NCBI GenBank assembly: GCA_030683105.1
Contig: JAUXMZ010000032.1
Location: 1-64,000, forward strand
DNA: 64,000 nt
From: Burkholderiales bacterium
GTDB taxonomy: Bacteria > Pseudomonadota > Gammaproteobacteria > Burkholderiales > SG8-41
Direction of reading: 5' to 3'
Numbering within the stretch: position 1 is the stretch's first letter; the number at the start of each line of letters is the position of its first letter. The notes beneath the pieces were generated by a model. That model did no database searches. It was not told where the DNA came from and saw only the letters and a program-made list of their open reading frames with translations. Below are positions 61,014 to 64,000 of the stretch, in pieces. The position numbers were made by a program, and so were the translations under genes.

Positions 61014-62180
61014 ATGAAAGGCATTTCCGACACCGACACCCATGCCGAACTGCGCGAAGGGTTGCGCGCGCTGTGCCGTGAATTCGACGGAGCATACTGG
61101 CAGAAAATAGACGAGGCGCGCGGCTATCCCGAGGCGTTCGTCGATGCGCTGACCAGGGCCGGCTGGCTCTCGGCGCTGATCCCCGAGGAGTACGGCGGTT
61201 CGGGCCTGACGCTGACCGAAGCTTCGGTGATCATGGAAGAGATCAACCGTTCAGGCGGCAATTCCGGCGCCTGTCACGGCCAGATGTACAACATGGGCAC
61301 GCTGCTGCGCCACGGATCGGACGAGCAGAAAAAGAAATACCTGCCGCAGATCGCCAGCGGCGAGCTGCGGCTGCAGTCGATGGCGGTGACCGAACCCACC
61401 GCCGGCACCGATACCACCAAGATCAAGACCGTCGCGGCGAAGCATGGCGACCGCTACGTGGTCAACGGCCAGAAAGTCTGGACCTCGCGCGTGCAGCATT
61501 CGGAACTGATGATCCTGCTCGCGCGCACCACACCTCTGGCGGAAGTGAAAAAGAAATCGGAAGGCATGTCGATCTTCATCGTCGATCTGCGCGAGGCCGA
61601 GAAGAAGGGCCTCACGGTGCGGCCGATCCGCAACATGGTGAATCACGAGACCAACGAGCTGTTTTTCGACAACCTCGAAATACCGGCGGAAAACCTGATC
61701 GGCGAGGAGGGCAGGGGGTTCAAGTACATTCTCGACGGCCTGAATGCCGAGCGCATCCTGATCGCCGCCGAGTGCATAGGCGACGGCTACTGGTTCATCG
61801 AAAAAGCGACTGAGTACGCCAAAGACCGTGTGGTGTTCGACCGTCCGATCGGCAAGAACCAGGGCATACAGTTTCCAATCGCGCGCGCTTACGTCAACGT
61901 CGAAGCGGCGAACCTGATGCGCTTCACGGCTGCCGCGCTGTTCGATCAGAAGAAGCCGTGCGGTGCGGAAGCCAACATGGCGAAGCTGCTGGCAGCTGAT
62001 TCTTCATGGGAAGCCGCGAATGCGTGCCTGCAGACCTTTGGCGGCTTCGGATTCGCGGCAGAATACGACGTCGAGCGCAAATTTCGTGAAACGCGGCTTT
62101 ACCAGGTGGCGCCGATCTCGACCAACCTGATCCTGTCGTATGTCGGCGAGCATGTGCTCGGCATGCCGAGGTCGTTTTAA
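61014..62180 (+). CDS. Acyl-CoA dehydrogenase, probable IVD/LCAD-like catalytic base
   Basis: A 388-residue acyl-CoA dehydrogenase with VTEPTAGTDTTKIK and VVNGQKVWTSRVQHSEL in the middle domain and a C-terminal GGFGFAAEYDVERKFRETRLYQVAPISTN. The C-terminal EGT catalytic glutamate of most family members is absent (LYQVAPIST). E246 in GLNAERILI matches the position used by isovaleryl- and long-chain acyl-CoA dehydrogenases, so the base is probably displaced there. A CoA-transferase gene follows 194 bases later, which suggests CoA activation and then oxidation of one acid. Confidence 0.88.
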   Translation: MKGISDTDTHAELREGLRALCREFDGAYWQKIDEARGYPEAFVDALTRAGWLSALIPEEYGGSGLTLTEASVIMEEINRSGGNSGACHGQMYNMGTLLRHGSDEQKKKYLPQIASGELRLQSMAVTEPTAGTDTTKIKTVAAKHGDRYVVNGQKVWTSRVQHSELMILLARTTPLAEVKKKSEGMSIFIVDLREAEKKGLTVRPIRNMVNHETNELFFDNLEIPAENLIGEEGRGFKYILDGLNAERILIAAECIGDGYWFIEKATEYAKDRVVFDRPIGKNQGIQFPIARAYVNVEAANLMRFTAAALFDQKKPCGAEANMAKLLAADSSWEAANACLQTFGGFGFAAEYDVERKFRETRLYQVAPISTNLILSYVGEHVLGMPRSF

Positions 62181-62187
62181 AGCATAG

Positions 62188-62359
62188 ACACGAAGGACAC
62201 AAAGGATTCTTTTCAATACCCGCTCGACGGGTACACGAAGGAGGACCAGAAACTATTCCGGAGTGAACCGGGTATCAAAAATGGTGCCTAGATATTACTG
62301 CCTCATTTTTAACTGATGTTATTTCGCTTTTCCTTCGTGTCCTTTGTGTCCTTCGTGTC
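62188..62359. repeat. Paired inverted-repeat element, ACGAAGG variant, with hairpin module in left arm
   Basis: Left arm 62188-62244 (GACACGAAGGACACAAAGG...) split at 62208-62234 by TTTTCAATACCCGCTCGACG...; right arm 62331-62359 (TCCTTCGTGTCCTTTGTGTCC...). Between the acyl-CoA dehydrogenase and CoA-transferase genes. Confidence 0.85.
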
Positions 62360-62374
62360 GAGGCTTTTGACCTT

Positions 62375-63553
62375 ATGCGTCCTTTAGAAGGCATCACAGT
62401 CGTTTCCCTCGAGCAGGCGGTCGCCGCACCGTTCGCGTCGCGCCAGCTCGCCGATCTCGGCGCGCGGGTGATCAAGATCGAGCGCCCGGAAGTCGGCGAT
62501 TTTGCGCGCGATTACGACCGGTCGGTGAAAGGCCAGTCGGCTTATTTCGTCTGGCTCAACCGCTCCAAGGAAAGCCTGACGCTGGATGTCAAACATCCGC
62601 AAGCGCAGGAAATCCTCGGCCGGCTGATCGCCGGCGCCGATGTCTTCATCCAGAACCTGGCGCCGGGCGCGGCCAAACGCCTGGGCCTGGGCGCTGATGC
62701 GCTGCGCGCCCGACATCCGCGGCTGATCGTCTGCGACATTTCGGGGTATGGCGACGCCGGCCCCTACGCGCACAAGAAAGCCTACGACCTGCTGGTGCAG
62801 AGCGAAGCCGGGGTGTTGTCGCTGACCGGCACACCCGAGGCGCCGAGCAAGGTCGGCATTTCGATCACCGATATCGGCACCGGCCTGCATGCCTATGCCG
62901 CGATTCTCGGCGCGCTCTACCAGCGCGAGCGCACCGGGCAGGGCACGCGCATCGAGATCACCATGTTCGAAGCGATGGTCGAGTGGATGATGCATCCGCT
63001 GTACTACACCCACTTCGGCGGCAAGGCGCCGCAGCGCAGCGGCCCCGATCACGCGACCATCGTGCCGTACGGAAAATTCAGGACTGGCGACGGCGCGAGC
63101 GTGATGCTGGGCATACAGAATGAGCGCGAGTGGGCGATATTCTGCACGCAGGTACTGGAGCAGCCGGCGCTGGCCCGGGACCCGCGCTACGACGACAACA
63201 CCAAGCGCAATGAGCGGCGCGCCGAGGTCACGTCGCTCATTAATGAAGTGTTTTCGAATTTGACCGCGGAGCAGGCCGTGATGAAACTCGATGTCGCGGG
63301 CATCGCCAACGGCCGCATGAACACGCCGGAAGAAGTGTGGAACCATCCGCAGCTCGCGGCGCGCGACCGCTGGCGCGAAGTCGGCTCGCCCGCCGGCGTG
63401 ATCCCGGCGCCGCTGCCGCCGGCCAGCTACAGCGGATTCGAGGCGCGCATGGATCCGGTGCCGGCAATAGGCGAGCACACGGAAGACATACTCGCCGGTC
63501 TCGGCTACAGTAAGGATGAAATCGTGGAACTCAAAGCAGGCGGCGCAGTTTAA
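62375..63553 (+). CDS. Class III CoA-transferase (CaiB/BaiF family)
   Basis: A 392-residue family III CoA-transferase. TVVSLEQAVAAPFASRQLAD is the N-terminal CoA site (in parts VSLEQAVAAP and FASRQLAD), RVIKIERPEVGDFARD the second conserved block, and GISITDIGTGLHAY holds the catalytic aspartate. It would use a CoA donor to activate the substrate of the acyl-CoA dehydrogenase encoded upstream. It differs from the other CoA-transferase at 41253. No Shine-Dalgarno is clear, but the start position is family-typical. Confidence 0.9.
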   Translation: MRPLEGITVVSLEQAVAAPFASRQLADLGARVIKIERPEVGDFARDYDRSVKGQSAYFVWLNRSKESLTLDVKHPQAQEILGRLIAGADVFIQNLAPGAAKRLGLGADALRARHPRLIVCDISGYGDAGPYAHKKAYDLLVQSEAGVLSLTGTPEAPSKVGISITDIGTGLHAYAAILGALYQRERTGQGTRIEITMFEAMVEWMMHPLYYTHFGGKAPQRSGPDHATIVPYGKFRTGDGASVMLGIQNEREWAIFCTQVLEQPALARDPRYDDNTKRNERRAEVTSLINEVFSNLTAEQAVMKLDVAGIANGRMNTPEEVWNHPQLAARDRWREVGSPAGVIPAPLPPASYSGFEARMDPVPAIGEHTEDILAGLGYSKDEIVELKAGGAV

Positions 63554-63560
63554 ACCGGGG

Positions 63561-63655
63561 TTCAGTCCAGAACGTAATAGGTCAGACTCCTAAGATCGCG
63601 TATAAGCTTACGAGTCTGCCCCTATGCGTGAATTAAAGCGTGGTAGTTTGGACTG
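63561..63655. other. Nested palindrome between convergent genes
   Basis: Outer pair TCAGTCCA (63561) / TGGACTGA (63648) and inner pair ATAGGTCAGACTC (63576) / GAGTCTGCCCCTAT (63611), about 95 bases in all. It could be a bidirectional terminator or a small hairpin-type repeat. No coding sense. Confidence 0.55.
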
Positions 63656-63692
63656 ATAAGTCCGGCAAATATTTTCCAACTGAGTGGACAGG

Positions 63693-63956
63693 TCAAGCCG
63701 TCTTGATCACCTGCAGCAACTCAGGATGGCGGTCCAGCACTTTCAGCAGCTTCACCAACGCCAGAGGCGGCTTGGTCTTGCCGTTCTCGTAGCGGGAGAA
63801 CGCATTGACGCCGCCGCCGAAAATTTCGGCGGCTTCCCGCTGGTCCAGCGAGAGTTTTTTGCGGACGCTGGCGATGAACGCAGGATCGACAATGGCGGTA
63901 TTGACCTGCTTGTTGAATTCCAGCATCGCAGCGCTGGTGCGTACCGATTCACCCAT
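63693..63956 (-). CDS. MqsA-type antitoxin/HTH regulator, possibly continuing past the window edge
   Basis: At least 87 residues ending in the XRE-like helix-turn-helix of MqsA: KLSLDQREAAEIFGGGVNAFS with the signature GGGVNAFSRYENGKTKPP (shown in part) and LLKVLDRHPELLQ. Full-length MqsA (about 131 residues) has an N-terminal zinc domain. Here the frame stays open from the ATG at 63956 to the window end without a stop, so the true start may lie outside. No MqsR toxin gene is visible downstream on this side. Either an antitoxin of an mqsRA pair beyond the edge or an orphan repressor. Confidence 0.75.
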   Translation of the reverse strand: MGESVRTSAAMLEFNKQVNTAIVDPAFIASVRKKLSLDQREAAEIFGGGVNAFSRYENGKTKPPLALVKLLKVLDRHPELLQVIKTA

Positions 63957-64000
63957 CTCAACATAACCCCTTGAAAGACGCGACTTGACACGGCGCCCAA

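Overview
The window looks like part of a GC-rich betaproteobacterial chromosome (Burkholderiales-like). This is inferred from gene content: nine periplasmic tripartite-tricarboxylate (Bug/TctC) binding proteins, three MmgE/PrpD proteins, class III CoA-transferases and many acyl-CoA and 2-oxoacid enzymes. I saw no rRNA, tRNA, CRISPR array, transposase or phage gene. Nearly everything reads as accessory catabolism of small organic acids.

Layout. 1-2.7 kb: SMP-30-like hydrolase, haloacetate-dehalogenase-like hydrolase, CBS-pair protein. 2.7-10.6 kb (minus strand): LysR regulator, tartrate/malate-dehydrogenase-like enzyme, MmgE/PrpD, PdxA-like dehydrogenase, two Bug proteins and a LigJ-type hydratase. 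10.8-18.0 kb (plus): HpcH/HpaI aldolase, LeuC/LeuD-like dehydratase, muconate-lactonizing-type enolase, Bug protein, isocitrate-lyase-family enzyme and an isocitrate-dehydrogenase-like protein. 18.2-26.6 kb (plus): an anaerobic electron-transfer operon (fused NfnAB-like protein, rubrerythrin-like protein, NifJ, dihydroorotate-dehydrogenase-like protein, ferredoxin) behind a perfect FNR-type box. 26.7-33.2 kb (minus): molybdenum hydroxylase and SDR operon with a Bug gene at each end. 33.4-40.3 kb (plus): two acyl-CoA dehydrogenases, a second copy of the isocitrate-dehydrogenase-like protein and two MmgE/PrpD proteins. 40.5-48.5 kb: secreted hypothetical, CoA-transferase, tandem Bug pair, SDR, SucCD-like ligase, GST. 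48.7-60.7 kb (minus): RcnB/CigR-like protein, benzoylformate-decarboxylase-like enzyme, Crp-family regulator, Bug, aldolase, Bug, Gfo/Idh oxidoreductase, GlcG-like protein, aldehyde dehydrogenase and a split ThDP decarboxylase. 61-64 kb: acyl-CoA dehydrogenase, CoA-transferase and an MqsA-type antitoxin at the edge.

Two structural features stand out. First, about fifteen intergenic elements consist of short tandem words (such as CACAGAGGA) facing their reverse complements across a 50-120 bp core, often inside operons. Six carry an extra hairpin module with an ACCCG-CTTGA-CGGGT-like core in one arm. Second, the Crp-family gene at 51.3-52.1 kb lies between two attC-like sites in the orientation expected of an integron gene cassette, with no integrase in the window.

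Functionally, each catabolic block pairs one or more Bug binding proteins with enzymes for hydroxy- or unsaturated di/tricarboxylates (dehydratases, lyases, oxidative decarboxylases, CoA transferases and ligases). The 18-26 kb operon would supply low-potential electron chemistry under oxygen limitation. No TctA/TctB membrane genes are present, so the binding proteins must share permeases encoded elsewhere. Substrates are not determined by the sequence.
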